Positions 52,779 through 62,039 of a DNA stretch of 64,000 nt are shown here, in pieces. Both the position numbers and the translations under genes were made by a program. The stretch's first letter is position 1, and each line of letters begins with the position of its first letter. The DNA is from Marivirga salinae. Its GTDB lineage: Bacteria > Bacteroidota > Bacteroidia > Cytophagales > Cyclobacteriaceae. The notes under the pieces are model-generated. The model was given only the letters and a program-made list of their open reading frames with translations. It did no database searches and had not been told where the DNA came from. The stretch spans positions 4,030,001 to 4,094,000 of the forward strand of contig NZ_CP129971.1 in assembly GCF_030503855.1 (NCBI RefSeq), written 5' to 3'.

Positions 52779-54116
52779 ATGCGAACATATTTTCTATTCA
52801 TCTCTTTATTTTTCTTCTCAATACAGGCCTTGAGTGGTCAGGAATTGCAAAAAATTTCCAATTATTACGATAGTGCTGATAGTAAAACCAAAGAGGTTTA
52901 TTTCATAGTCAATGGTGACAGCAGTCAGATTGAAGGAGATTATAAGAAGTTTTACAAAAGTGGTGAACTTATGGCGAAAGGTTCATTTTCAGATGGTAAA
53001 GAGGAAGGTGTTTTCGAAATGTATTATCCTGATGGAAAACTTATGCGAACTACTGAATTTGAGGATGGAAGTCGCACGGGAAAGACTGTAGTTTTTGGTG
53101 AGGAAGGGAATGCATTACAAGAAGCTCATTTCAAAAATGATACATTAAATGGGGAGTTGAAATTATATTATCCAGATGGACAGCTAAAAAGTAAGAGTGA
53201 TTTTAAGGATGGAAAGCCAGATGGTGAGGTATTAGAATATTTTCAGGATGGAATTTTGGCTCAGCGCATTACCTATAAAAAAGGAGAGCCAAATGGTGTT
53301 ACGGAACGCTATTATCCCAATGGAAATATGAAAACTGAAGAGCATTACATAGACGGGAAATTAAGTGGTGCTTTTAAAACTTTTTTCAGTAATGGTCAGC
53401 TTGAAACCATCTTTGAAAATCAAAAAGGGGTTAAATCAGGTGAGTTTAAGACCTATGATCGAGCAGGCAATTTACTTTTGATAGGTTATTACAAAGATGG
53501 AAAATTAGAAGGTGAGAATATTTCTTATTATCCTGATGGTAGGGTGAAAATTGATAGGAATTATAAAAATGGATTCCTATCGGGTGAAGTATTAGAATTT
53601 AGAAAAGATGAAAGTCTAGAGGTTAAAACTATCTATTCAAATGAAGCGAAGGATAAGGAAGTGGAAGAATATTGGGGGAATGGCGAATTAAAATCTAAAA
53701 AATATTTCAAAAGTTCTGAGCCTTTTGGAGAATGGAGTTATTACAATGAAGAGGGTGATATAATCAAGATTGAAAATTATAGCACCGGACAATTTCATGG
53801 TGCATATGCAGAGTATTTCCCAAATGGAGATTTAAAATATGAAGTAAATTATCAGGCAGGTAAAAAGTCAGGATTAGAAATTACGTATTATGAAAATGGG
53901 CAAGAAAAAGAAACCACTATCTATAAATTTGGAAAAGCCCATGGTGAATATTTCAAATATCATGAAAATGGAATAGTTTCCTTAAGTGGGAAATATGCCG
54001 GAAACAAAAAAATAGAAGAATGGAAATATTTTGATGAAGAAGGTGATTGGTTAAAAACTGAAATCTATTTCAATGATAAACTCCAAGAAACCAAATTTCC
54101 TAAAGAAGAGAATTAA
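52779..54116 (+). CDS. Secreted MORN_2/YwqK-repeat protein
   Basis: 445 residues. Signal peptide MRTYFLFISLFFFSIQALSG, then about 17 MORN_2 repeats over nearly the whole mature length (YPDGQLKSKSDFKDGKPDGE; YENGQEKETTIYKFGKAHGE). Unlike the relative at 14621-16456 it lacks a C-terminal barrel. Function unknown. Confidence 0.82.
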   Translation: MRTYFLFISLFFFSIQALSGQELQKISNYYDSADSKTKEVYFIVNGDSSQIEGDYKKFYKSGELMAKGSFSDGKEEGVFEMYYPDGKLMRTTEFEDGSRTGKTVVFGEEGNALQEAHFKNDTLNGELKLYYPDGQLKSKSDFKDGKPDGEVLEYFQDGILAQRITYKKGEPNGVTERYYPNGNMKTEEHYIDGKLSGAFKTFFSNGQLETIFENQKGVKSGEFKTYDRAGNLLLIGYYKDGKLEGENISYYPDGRVKIDRNYKNGFLSGEVLEFRKDESLEVKTIYSNEAKDKEVEEYWGNGELKSKKYFKSSEPFGEWSYYNEEGDIIKIENYSTGQFHGAYAEYFPNGDLKYEVNYQAGKKSGLEITYYENGQEKETTIYKFGKAHGEYFKYHENGIVSLSGKYAGNKKIEEWKYFDEEGDWLKTEIYFNDKLQETKFPKEEN

Positions 54117-54421
54117 GCCCCTTAGCCCGCCAGCTGGCGGGGAAGACGCAGGGAATTAATATAGTAGAAGATAATATACTTTATCACTACTTTTTTTAAA
54201 CTTAAAGCTAAATATTTGATGCCTTTTTGAGAATTCAAGATTTGAATTTCAATATAGATTAAAGGAATTTTTAACACTGTAGAAATTGCTGATAATCTTA
54301 TTATTTCCTGATGAAGTAAATCTGTGAGAGCTATCCCCTCGAGGGGATTATAGGGGTGTTGCTAGAGTGGAATAAGGCGATTTCATCAGAATAAAGAAAA
54401 GAAAGAGAATTAAATAATCAT
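54117..54421. other. Non-coding stretch
   Basis: About 300 bp without a gene. Contains short palindromes cccgccagctggcggg (54127-54142) and cccctcgaggggat (54335-54348). Nothing else recognised. Confidence 0.5.
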
Positions 54422-54820
54422 TCATAACTCCTTCAAAACAGCCAGATATTCTTCCTTCACTTTTTTGCTAATCAAATTATAAAAAAGTATAGCTCCAATG
54501 GAATACATTACTATATCAATCCAATCAGCCGTGTAAATAGAGGGGTTTACAAAAGGAAGTATTCCCTCAAACAGAATACTGTAAAATATCACAGTTATGA
54601 TGATTACATTTTTATCTAAAAAATATAAGTTTTTAATAGGGTGAATCCATTGAATAATCTGAGTGCCTAGTCCCAATATAATAGGTATACAAACTAGATC
54701 ATCAAGATAGGCGTGTGAAATTGGAATGGAATAATTGAAAGCTTTATCAATTAATTGGTGAACCATAAATAACAAAATGCTTATGTAAACTAGTGGGTGT
54801 TTTATTGTCTTAAAATTCAT
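54422..54820 (-). CDS. Small multi-pass membrane protein
   Basis: 132 residues from the ATG at 54820 (MNFKTIKHPLVYISILLFMV), chosen because a longer start overlaps the upstream gene. Four hydrophobic segments; motif HAYLDDLVCIPIILGLG around residue 33. Resembles proteins labelled magnesium-citrate transporter or VanZ-like in Bacteroidota, but these labels are weak. It abuts the zinc-ribbon gene and is likely co-transcribed. Confidence 0.65.
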   Translation of the reverse strand: MNFKTIKHPLVYISILLFMVHQLIDKAFNYSIPISHAYLDDLVCIPIILGLGTQIIQWIHPIKNLYFLDKNVIIITVIFYSILFEGILPFVNPSIYTADWIDIVMYSIGAILFYNLISKKVKEEYLAVLKEL

Positions 54821-54822
54821 CT

Positions 54823-55110
54823 TTAGAGAGGTAAAACAGCAGCTAACCAAGCAAAGAAACCAACAATTGACATAATGACTATATATGTGATATTCCCTGT
54901 TTTCTTCCCAAATTTCACAACAGCACTATCATCATCCTTAATGGTAAACATCCATTTATCAAGTTGTTCTTGCTTGTATTTCTTTATTTTTTCAAGTCTT
55001 TCTTTTGTAGGATCTTGAATAACTTCACCACAATTAGAGCATTTCTGTTTTTCAGAACCCTCAATCGTATTCCATTCTCCGCAATTTTTACATTTTACCG
55101 AATTAGCCAT
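54823..55110 (-). CDS. Zinc-ribbon membrane protein
   Basis: 95 residues. N-terminal zinc ribbon with two CxxC pairs (VKCKNCGEW; QKCSNCGEV), a charged helix (KERLEKIKKYKQEQLDKW) and a C-terminal hydrophobic segment (YIVIMSIVGFFAWLAAVLPL). Cytosolic metal-binding knuckle anchored to the membrane; role unknown. Located 22 bp after DUF423 on the same strand. Confidence 0.75.
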   Translation of the reverse strand: MANSVKCKNCGEWNTIEGSEKQKCSNCGEVIQDPTKERLEKIKKYKQEQLDKWMFTIKDDDSAVVKFGKKTGNITYIVIMSIVGFFAWLAAVLPL

Positions 55111-55132
55111 GCTAAGCTATACGGCAAGAGTG

Positions 55133-55510
55133 TTATGCTGTTTTATAAATACCTATTGCTAAAAGAATCCAAGCAGCAATTAGAAATACCCCACCAATTG
55201 GCGTAACAGCTCCCAGTTTTGTAATTCCCGTGGCGCAAAGCACATATAAACTTCCTGAAAAGATAATAACACCTATTAAAAAAGAGTAAGAAGCATAATT
55301 CAAAAATCTATGCTGAAAATGAATCATTAATATCCCTAAGAGGATCATTGCCAAGCTGTGGTACATCTGGTATTTTACAGCTGTTTCGTATGTTTCAAGT
55401 CGGCCTGTTGCTGATAAGCTATCTTTCAAAGCATGCGCTCCAAAAGCACCTAAAACCACTGAAATGGCTCCTGAAATGCTTCCTATTATAATTATTAATT
55501 TACTTGTCAT
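55133..55510 (-). CDS. DUF423 membrane protein
   Basis: 125 residues, four hydrophobic helices. The DUF423 signature is clear: LGAFGAHALKDSL near residues 21-33, and the helix KYQMYHSLAMILLGIL. Conserved and widespread, function unknown. Forms an operon with the zinc-ribbon and small membrane genes downstream. Confidence 0.88.
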   Translation of the reverse strand: MTSKLIIIIGSISGAISVVLGAFGAHALKDSLSATGRLETYETAVKYQMYHSLAMILLGILMIHFQHRFLNYASYSFLIGVIIFSGSLYVLCATGITKLGAVTPIGGVFLIAAWILLAIGIYKTA

Positions 55511-55673
55511 GTTTTTTCTTAGTTATAAGTAATATGTTTTAAGTATCGAGTAGCAAGTATCTAGAATCTAGACTCCAAAAAAACTAACTTCTATCTGATA
55601 TTCATCTGTCATAATTTTCTTCATTAGCACATTGAATCAACTTGCCAACCTGAACACCCGCCAACTTGCCAAC

Positions 55674-56336
55674 CTATTTCCGTTCTCCAAAAATCTTACT
55701 CCCAATCCGAACCATCGTACTGCCTTCTTCTAAAGCTATTTGGTAATCTCCGCTCATGCCCATTGACAATTCCTTCAGATTGAGTTTTTCATCATTGTAT
55801 TTCTCTGCAGTTTTATCAAACAGCTTTTTCAGACTTTTGAATTCTCTTCTTATTTTTTCTGTATCATCCGTAAAAGTAGCCATTCCCATTAAGCCTTGAA
55901 CTTCCACATGATTCATTTCTTTGAAAACATCTGAAGATAGCAAATCGTGTAATTCCTGCTCATCTAAACCATATTTACTTTCTTCTTCAGCTATGTGGAT
56001 TTGTAATAAAACAGGTACAACTCTGTCAATTTTTTTACCCTGCTTATTAATTTCTTTTAGCAAGCGAACGCTGTCCACAGAATGGATTAAATGGACGAAA
56101 GGCACAATATATTTTACCTTATTTCTCTGCAAATGACCAATCATATGCCATTCTATATCATTCGGCAGAGCTTCTGCTTTATCAGTCAGTTCTTGCACTT
56201 TATTTTCACCTAATGCCCTTTGCCCCGCTTCATAGGCTTCCATCAAATCTTCATTAGGTTTGGTTTTACTCACTGCCACTAAATGACAGTTGCCTAATGA
56301 CTCTTTAATCGATGATAAATTCTCCGCTATACTCAT
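55674..56336 (-). CDS. YggS-family PLP-binding protein
   Basis: 220 residues, cytosolic. The PLP lysine is K24 in LVAVSKTKPNED; further motifs are LGENKVQELTDKA, WHMIGHLQRNKVKYI and LSMGMSGDYQIALEEGSTMVRIGSKIFG. The family keeps vitamin B6 and amino-acid pools balanced without known catalysis. Complete and standard length. Confidence 0.95.
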   Translation of the reverse strand: MSIAENLSSIKESLGNCHLVAVSKTKPNEDLMEAYEAGQRALGENKVQELTDKAEALPNDIEWHMIGHLQRNKVKYIVPFVHLIHSVDSVRLLKEINKQGKKIDRVVPVLLQIHIAEEESKYGLDEQELHDLLSSDVFKEMNHVEVQGLMGMATFTDDTEKIRREFKSLKKLFDKTAEKYNDEKLNLKELSMGMSGDYQIALEEGSTMVRIGSKIFGERK

Positions 56337-56525
56337 TGAAATCGTTTTATGATGTTAAACCAGTAATATAAAATATTACTCACTTTATGATAAAGTTATT
56401 TTTATGTATTATGAATGTTATATATTTGTCTATCGGACTATTTTTTAATAATTAATTTCAAAGTTAAAAGTTTAAGTTTTTACATTGATTAAATTTTCAA
56501 CTTTTGAGTATCAACCACTAAATAA

Positions 56526-58082
56526 ATGACACTTTTAGGAAATCTTATTAAACAAGGGATACGGATTCGAGAGAGTTTGGATCAGGATTACACTCCTCCT
56601 TTTGAATTACAAAAGACAGAATTTCGAAAATTGATCATAGGATCTCGCAATACGCAATTTGGTAAAGCTTACAACTTCTCAGGAATACTACAATCTTTAA
56701 AAAAACAAGCTAACAAGCATTTTTACGAAGACTTTAAGGCTCAGGTTCCTGTACATGATTATAATAAAATGTATGAAGATTGGTGGCACAAATGTTTGGA
56801 AGGCGAAAAAGATGTAACCTGGCATGGCACCATCAAATATTTCGCTTTAAGTTCGGGTACTTCAGGAGCTTCATCCAAACATATCCCTGTTTCTTTGGAA
56901 ATGGTGAAAGCCATACAAAAAACAAGCGTACGTCAAATTTTATCGCTTTCTCGCTACGAAGGTCTGCCTTCCTCTGTTTTTGAAGGCGGAACTTTGATGG
57001 TAGGTGGCAGCACTGATTTGCAAGATAATGGCAATTATGCAGAAGGCGATTTGAGCGGAATTACCACCTCTCGAATTCCATTTTGGTTTCAGCGATTCTA
57101 TAAACCAGGCAAGGCTATTTCAAGAAAAAAAGACTGGGAGGATAAGTTGGAGCAAATGACACTCAAAGCCAAAGATTGGAATATCACTATTATTGCAGGT
57201 GTTCCTGCTTGGATTACAATTTTGATTGAGAAAATCATAAAACATTATAATCTTAATAACATCCATGAAATATGGCCTAATTTTGAGATTTACGTGCACG
57301 GTGGAGTTGCTTTTGAGCCTTATAAACAGGGATTTCAGCGATTGCTTGGCAGAGATATCAACTACATAGAAACCTATTTAGCTTCTGAAGGATTTATTGC
57401 ATTTCAAGCTAATCAAGGTGGTGATAGTATGAGATTGGTTCTCAATAATGGTATCTTTTATGAGTTTATTCCCTTCACCGAAGAGAATTTTGATGATGAG
57501 GGAAATATGTTAGAAAATCCCCACACTTTAATGGTAGATGAAGTAGAGGAAAATGTAGAATATGCATTATTAATTTCCACTTGCTCTGGTGCTTGGCGAT
57601 ATTTGATAGGCGACACTATCAAATTTGTCTCAAAAGCAGAATCTGAAATCGTAATTACAGGCAGAACAAAACATTTCTTAAGTCTTTGTGGAGAGCATCT
57701 TTCAGTGGATAACATGAATAAAGCTTTATTGGAAGTTTCAACTGAAATGGGTTTTGATTTAAAAGAATTTACCGTTTTAGGGGTCAAACATGGTTCCCTA
57801 TTTGGACATGATTGGTATGTAGGAACGGATAAGCCCGATGTTGATGAAACTAAATTGAAAGAAAAGCTAGATAATCAACTCAAAGAGCTGAATGATGACT
57901 ATAAAGTAGAAAGGATTGCTGCTTTAAAGGATATTACAGTAAAAGTACTCCCCAATGAAGCTTTTATTGAATTTATGGAACGAATGGGGAAAGTAGGTGG
58001 ACAAAATAAATTCCCGAGAGTTTTAAAAGGAGACAAACAAAAAGCCTGGTTAGATTACTTGGCCGAAAAAAGTATTAAATAA
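56526..58082 (+). CDS. GH3-family acyl-adenylating protein
   Basis: 518 residues, GH3 auxin-responsive-promoter family. Nucleotide-binding loop FALSSGTSGASSKHIPVS near residues 105-122; TYLASEGFIAFQ and the C-terminal GRTKHFLSLCGEHLS are conserved. Plant members conjugate amino acids to carboxylic acids; the bacterial substrate is unknown. It ends 3 bp before the LysE gene, so the two are likely co-transcribed. Confidence 0.88.
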   Translation: MTLLGNLIKQGIRIRESLDQDYTPPFELQKTEFRKLIIGSRNTQFGKAYNFSGILQSLKKQANKHFYEDFKAQVPVHDYNKMYEDWWHKCLEGEKDVTWHGTIKYFALSSGTSGASSKHIPVSLEMVKAIQKTSVRQILSLSRYEGLPSSVFEGGTLMVGGSTDLQDNGNYAEGDLSGITTSRIPFWFQRFYKPGKAISRKKDWEDKLEQMTLKAKDWNITIIAGVPAWITILIEKIIKHYNLNNIHEIWPNFEIYVHGGVAFEPYKQGFQRLLGRDINYIETYLASEGFIAFQANQGGDSMRLVLNNGIFYEFIPFTEENFDDEGNMLENPHTLMVDEVEENVEYALLISTCSGAWRYLIGDTIKFVSKAESEIVITGRTKHFLSLCGEHLSVDNMNKALLEVSTEMGFDLKEFTVLGVKHGSLFGHDWYVGTDKPDVDETKLKEKLDNQLKELNDDYKVERIAALKDITVKVLPNEAFIEFMERMGKVGGQNKFPRVLKGDKQKAWLDYLAEKSIK

Positions 58083-58085
58083 CAT

Positions 58086-58712
58086 ATGATTGCAGTTATC
58101 ACCAAAGGTGTATTATTTGGTTTGCTGCTGGCCGTAATGTTGGGGCCGGTATTTTTTGCACTAATTCAGAATAGCATAATTAAGGGCTTTAAAGCTGGAA
58201 TTTATATGGCTTTAGGTATAGCAGTTGCCGATACCGCCTATATTTTCTTAATGTATTTCAGTGTTAGGCTTTTTGAAAATAATGATACCGTTTCCGTATG
58301 GATGGGTGCTTTAGGTGGATTGATAATAATGATAACAGGTATTTTAAGCTTAAGAAAAAAGAGTGTAAAACAGGAAAATCAACAAGTAAATATCCAAAAT
58401 TCAAGTTTCATTAAACAATTTGCTAAAGGCTTTATTTTAAATGGGATTAATCCTTTCGTATTACTTTACTGGTTAGGGGTTATGACTTTGGTGACTAAAA
58501 GCTACCATTATGACCATAATGAAGTCGTTGTATTTTTTTCTGCTATTATTGGTACTTTACTGATTACAGATTTTTCAAAAGTGGCACTTTCACATCGACT
58601 GAGAGCATGGGTCACACCCAAGAGATTGAATATTATGAACAAAATAGTAGGCGTAGCACTTATATTGTTTTCATTCAGGCTGTTTTATCATGCCATAGAA
58701 CATTACCATTAG
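58086..58712 (+). CDS. LysE-family exporter
   Basis: 208 residues, six hydrophobic segments with the N-terminal family motif LLAVMLGPVFFALIQNSI and a GINPFVLLYW block in the second half. Exports amino acids or similar solutes by family; substrate unknown. Its stop codon TAG is completed by the first two bases of the MITE-like element at 58711. Confidence 0.85.
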   Translation: MIAVITKGVLFGLLLAVMLGPVFFALIQNSIIKGFKAGIYMALGIAVADTAYIFLMYFSVRLFENNDTVSVWMGALGGLIIMITGILSLRKKSVKQENQQVNIQNSSFIKQFAKGFILNGINPFVLLYWLGVMTLVTKSYHYDHNEVVVFFSAIIGTLLITDFSKVALSHRLRAWVTPKRLNIMNKIVGVALILFSFRLFYHAIEHYH

Positions 58713-58976
58713 GGCTTGCTTAAAAAGTCTCAAGTGCCTCATATACAATCGGGCTAAGTGAAGGAGTATTGTAATACTTCGAGCTTTAGCCCGAGAAGTA
58801 GATGTGGTGCTTGAGGCTAGAGCAATAGAAAATCAAAATTTGATTTTCTATTGCAAAAAATTTAGTATTTCACCTTAAAAAGGCTTGCATTTGTTGAAAT
58901 ACTATTCCGCAATAATCACTGCCAAAATAGGTTTAAAGTTCATTTTAATTATATATTCTAATTTTAAGCAAGCCCT
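58711..58976. mobile_element. 266-bp MITE-like element with 15-bp terminal inverted repeats
   Basis: Ends agggcttgcttaaaa (58711-58725) and ttttaagcaagccct (58962-58976) are perfect inverted repeats. Inside are a large imperfect hairpin (arms tcaagtgcc / ggtgcttga) and a perfect 16-bp palindrome gcaatagaaaatcaaa with its complement (58822-58854). No coding capacity. No unambiguous target duplication is visible. Confidence 0.75.
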
Positions 58977-58987
58977 AATTAATTGCT

Positions 58988-59581
58988 ATGCAAAAATTAT
59001 TTCTAACTCTTATTCTAACCTTTTTTCTATTTAGTTTTGATTCATTCGCTCAAAACTCATCTATTTCTGAAGCCTATAATAAGGATGTGAAAATCAGAAA
59101 AACAGGCATGGCTATCCTTGGGACCTGGGCAGTTGGCAATATGATAACGGGGGCTATTGGACGAAATCAAAATACAGGTCAAAGAGCATATTTTCATGAA
59201 ATGAATCTGATTTGGAATGTGGTAAATTTGGGAATAGCTGGGGCTGGCTATTATTTTACTGCAACTGGTGATATGCCTGAGAGTGCTTCAGAATTATTAA
59301 ATGATCAAGTAAGCTTTCAAAAAACACTGCTTTTCAATGCCGGATTAGATTTGGCTTATATTGCAGGTGGCTTCTATTTGATGGAAAGATCCAAAAACAC
59401 TATTAACAAACCAGAAAGATTAAAAGGCTATGGTAAATCCGTGATTTTACAAGGTAGTTTCCTCTTTGTTTTTGATATCATTTTGCATACCATCCACAGC
59501 AAACAAAGCAGTCAGATTTCAGATTTTTTAGCTCATGTGCAAATAGGTAAGAATCAGGTGGGGATTGTTTTGGGGTTGTAA
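58988..59581 (+). CDS. Secreted/membrane protein (DUF6992-like)
   Basis: 197 residues. Signal peptide MQKLFLTLILTFFLFSFDSFAQ, then several hydrophobic segments (TGMAILGTWAVGNMITGAIG; EMNLIWNVVNLGIAGAGYYF; LLFNAGLDLAYIAGGFYLM). Glycine-rich membrane protein that resembles bacteroidetal DUF6992 proteins; I am not certain of that family. Function unknown. Confidence 0.65.
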   Translation: MQKLFLTLILTFFLFSFDSFAQNSSISEAYNKDVKIRKTGMAILGTWAVGNMITGAIGRNQNTGQRAYFHEMNLIWNVVNLGIAGAGYYFTATGDMPESASELLNDQVSFQKTLLFNAGLDLAYIAGGFYLMERSKNTINKPERLKGYGKSVILQGSFLFVFDIILHTIHSKQSSQISDFLAHVQIGKNQVGIVLGL

Positions 59582-59661
59582 TTCAATTAAAATAAGTTTT
59601 GAACTTAATGAATTAATAAATACTTTTGTTATAAATAAATTTTCAATCAAAACCTACAAAT

Positions 59662-60816
59662 ATGATTTACCTATCTTATTATTCTATTACAAGAAAAATC
59701 AACTTTCTAATTTTCATTTTGAGTGCATTAACTTATATATCATGTCAGGATGATCTCAACAATGAACTTACAACTTTTAAAGATTCAATTAATTATATCA
59801 CAATTGATGAAGTAAAGCTTCCCTACATTAATAAGTCACACAGTTCTTTTTTAAAGGAAAATGGAGATCAGTTTGATTTATTTAATAAAAACTACTTTAG
59901 TGCTTTCGATGATAAGAAAACGAAAGAAGTTCTAACCGAATTAAATACTACAAAAAATAGAAATTCTGAAACTGATTATTTAATTAGCATAAATAAACTA
60001 TTTAATAATTCTTCTAACAGAAAAATTTTGACCCATAACGATCTATCTTATGAGTCTGTAGTTTATTGTCTAAATAAGGAGAGAGCAGATTTTAATAAAA
60101 AACCTGTGGTCGCTTTAGGAGGCGGTTTTAAACTATCTTCTGAGCATGACAATTATCTTCCTGCATATATTATAGATGATGTTGGTAATAAAACCGAATT
60201 TTTTATTGGAGAGAAAGAAACTAATAAGCTTGAAAACCCTGTTTTAGTCATAAGTAGCCATACTAAAGATTCCGTTAAAGCAGATAATGATAAAATTGTC
60301 TATGATTCTATTGGAGATCATTTACAAGAAAAAAACAGATCTATTAACAACTCATCTTATAACTATTCATTTAATATTGGTAGCTATAAAATTAAACACA
60401 GGTATGAAAACAGCGGAAAAAGCGAATATAACATTTCTCAAATGCATTATTACTCTTCAGATCAATTTCAATTTGCAAATGATCACAAAGGATTTAATCT
60501 AAATGATATACATCGAAGAGATATAGACAAGGAATTATTTTATGTCAAACCCTTCCCTTTTATGCCAAAATTCTATTATAGAAATTTAACATATTTGGGA
60601 ACTTATATAGTTACTTTTGAATGTGATTGGTATGCTTCAAAAAAGTTTATTGCGGTTGATGGACCAGGCGGCACTAAATATCACCAACTTAGAATGAAAA
60701 ATTCAGATAATTTCTATCAAAGAATCTATATACCTGTTCAGTATAATTATATATATTTTCATGTCTCAAATGAAAAAGGTTTCTTTAGAGGTCAAATAAT
60801 TGCAACACCTAATTAA
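59662..60816 (+). CDS. Lipoprotein of unknown function
   Basis: 384 residues. Probable lipoprotein signal with Cys28 (INFLIFILSALTYISCQDD). The mature protein is polar, Asn/Lys-rich and beta-rich; the C-terminal third (TYLGTYIVTFECDWYASKKF) resembles a folded beta domain. No family recognised. 6 bp upstream of a barrel-like gene, so an outer-membrane pair is possible. Confidence 0.65.
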   Translation: MIYLSYYSITRKINFLIFILSALTYISCQDDLNNELTTFKDSINYITIDEVKLPYINKSHSSFLKENGDQFDLFNKNYFSAFDDKKTKEVLTELNTTKNRNSETDYLISINKLFNNSSNRKILTHNDLSYESVVYCLNKERADFNKKPVVALGGGFKLSSEHDNYLPAYIIDDVGNKTEFFIGEKETNKLENPVLVISSHTKDSVKADNDKIVYDSIGDHLQEKNRSINNSSYNYSFNIGSYKIKHRYENSGKSEYNISQMHYYSSDQFQFANDHKGFNLNDIHRRDIDKELFYVKPFPFMPKFYYRNLTYLGTYIVTFECDWYASKKFIAVDGPGGTKYHQLRMKNSDNFYQRIYIPVQYNYIYFHVSNEKGFFRGQIIATPN

Positions 60817-60822
60817 ACCGAA

Positions 60823-61494
60823 TTGAAAAAAATAATAATACTTATTTTAATCATTTTACCAGTTGCAGGATTTTGTCAAAAAACACTCAATTCTGAAATC
60901 ACTATTGGTGTTTCTTTTAGTGAGTTTATAAGAAAATCACAATATTCTAATAGATATCTTCTAAATCCACAAATTGCTTATCGAATTGGATATGAAATGA
61001 AAGATATTAAATTAGGTCTCGGTATAAAATACCTGTCAACGGGAAGTAGATATCTAGATAGGTACTATTTAAATAGTACCTACAATGCTATTATCAAAAA
61101 ATCATTTGATATACATTATGTAGGGATTCCAATTTTTATTCAGTATAAAGTCCTGAACTTTTTTACAGTAGAAGCGGGTATTATAGCCGCTTCTGTTGTT
61201 TATGCTGAGGGAGCTGATCAAGAAGACTATACCATTATCAATGGTAATTACATAGTTGATTACAAACGGATTAAAAATGACACAGAGCATTTTAACTCCA
61301 CTGAAACAATTAATCAATTCAATCTCAAAAATTATATCCAATTAGGGAAATATATTTCAATTCAGGAAAGAATTTTTCATCTTAGCTTAAGGTATTCGAG
61401 AGATTTAACTCGATCCATTAATTTTGATAAAAGGGTTTATAAATCTTACGAAAAAATTCACAGTTTATCCATTCTCTTTGGATATAGTTTCTAA
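60823..61494 (+). CDS. Outer-membrane beta-barrel protein (TTG start)
   Basis: 223 residues. TTG at 60823 is the only in-frame start that yields the signal peptide KKIIILILIILPVAGFCQ, so a non-ATG start is inferred. The mature part alternates strands typical of PorT/OmpW-size barrels (ITIGVSFSEFIRKSQYSNRY; MKDIKLGLGIKYLSTGSRYL; HSLSILFGYSF). It starts 6 bp after the lipoprotein gene and is probably co-expressed with it. Confidence 0.7.
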   Translation: MKKIIILILIILPVAGFCQKTLNSEITIGVSFSEFIRKSQYSNRYLLNPQIAYRIGYEMKDIKLGLGIKYLSTGSRYLDRYYLNSTYNAIIKKSFDIHYVGIPIFIQYKVLNFFTVEAGIIAASVVYAEGADQEDYTIINGNYIVDYKRIKNDTEHFNSTETINQFNLKNYIQLGKYISIQERIFHLSLRYSRDLTRSINFDKRVYKSYEKIHSLSILFGYSF

Positions 61495-61676
61495 TAATGC
61501 TTTTGAATTTCTAAACTTATAGTAAACCTTTTTCTGTTACTAAAATTATGGTCTATGAGTAATTCCATCCTTATTGAATTCAATAAAGAATGATTTCTCT
61601 AATTCTAATCTTTTTAGATTTTCAATATTTTCTTAAAACACTGTAATCAACAATTAATATTAAGAGTTCTTATGAA

Positions 61677-61913
61677 CTAAACCAAACCCTTCAAATACAA
61701 ATTAAACTCTAAAGCTGTGATTGATTTAAATTCATCCACTTCCAAATCCTCTTTGATATCCTCATCAAATTGCATTTTGGTCTTTTCCAGCTTTTTATTT
61801 GGGTGGACTATTAATTCCAATCCACTATAATCAATTGGATTGAGTTGTACTAATACAATATAGTCATCAAAAACTCTTTTGAAATATTCGTGGACTACTG
61901 CGCTGCTTTTCAT
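61677..61913 (-). CDS. Small acidic protein of unknown function
   Basis: 78 residues from the ATG at 61913 (MKSSAVVHEYFKRVFDDYIV). A longer frame to 62009 would run through the REP-like palindrome and is unlikely. Acidic central part (FDEDIKEDLEVDEFKS), no signal peptide. No family recognised. Confidence 0.45.
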   Translation of the reverse strand: MKSSAVVHEYFKRVFDDYIVLVQLNPIDYSGLELIVHPNKKLEKTKMQFDEDIKEDLEVDEFKSITALEFNLYLKGLV

Positions 61914-61953
61914 AACCTTTTTAGTAAAAATCAAACTGATTTTAAATAGTAAA

Positions 61954-62023
61954 GGCACACGCGACACGCGTGCACCAGCTATTATTGTAATAAGTAACCT
62001 ATAGTTCAAGCGTCCGCTTGGAC
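61954..62023. repeat. Two REP-like palindromes
   Basis: ggcacacgcgacacgcgtgc (61954-61973) and ttcaagcgtccgcttggac (62005-62023). The first has the layout ggcaca-cgcg-aca of the 46.6 and 47.6 kb repeats; the second has the caagcg/cgcttg core. They lie between the small gene and the leuS 3' end. Confidence 0.55.
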
Positions 62024-62039
62024 TTTATGCGTACATACT

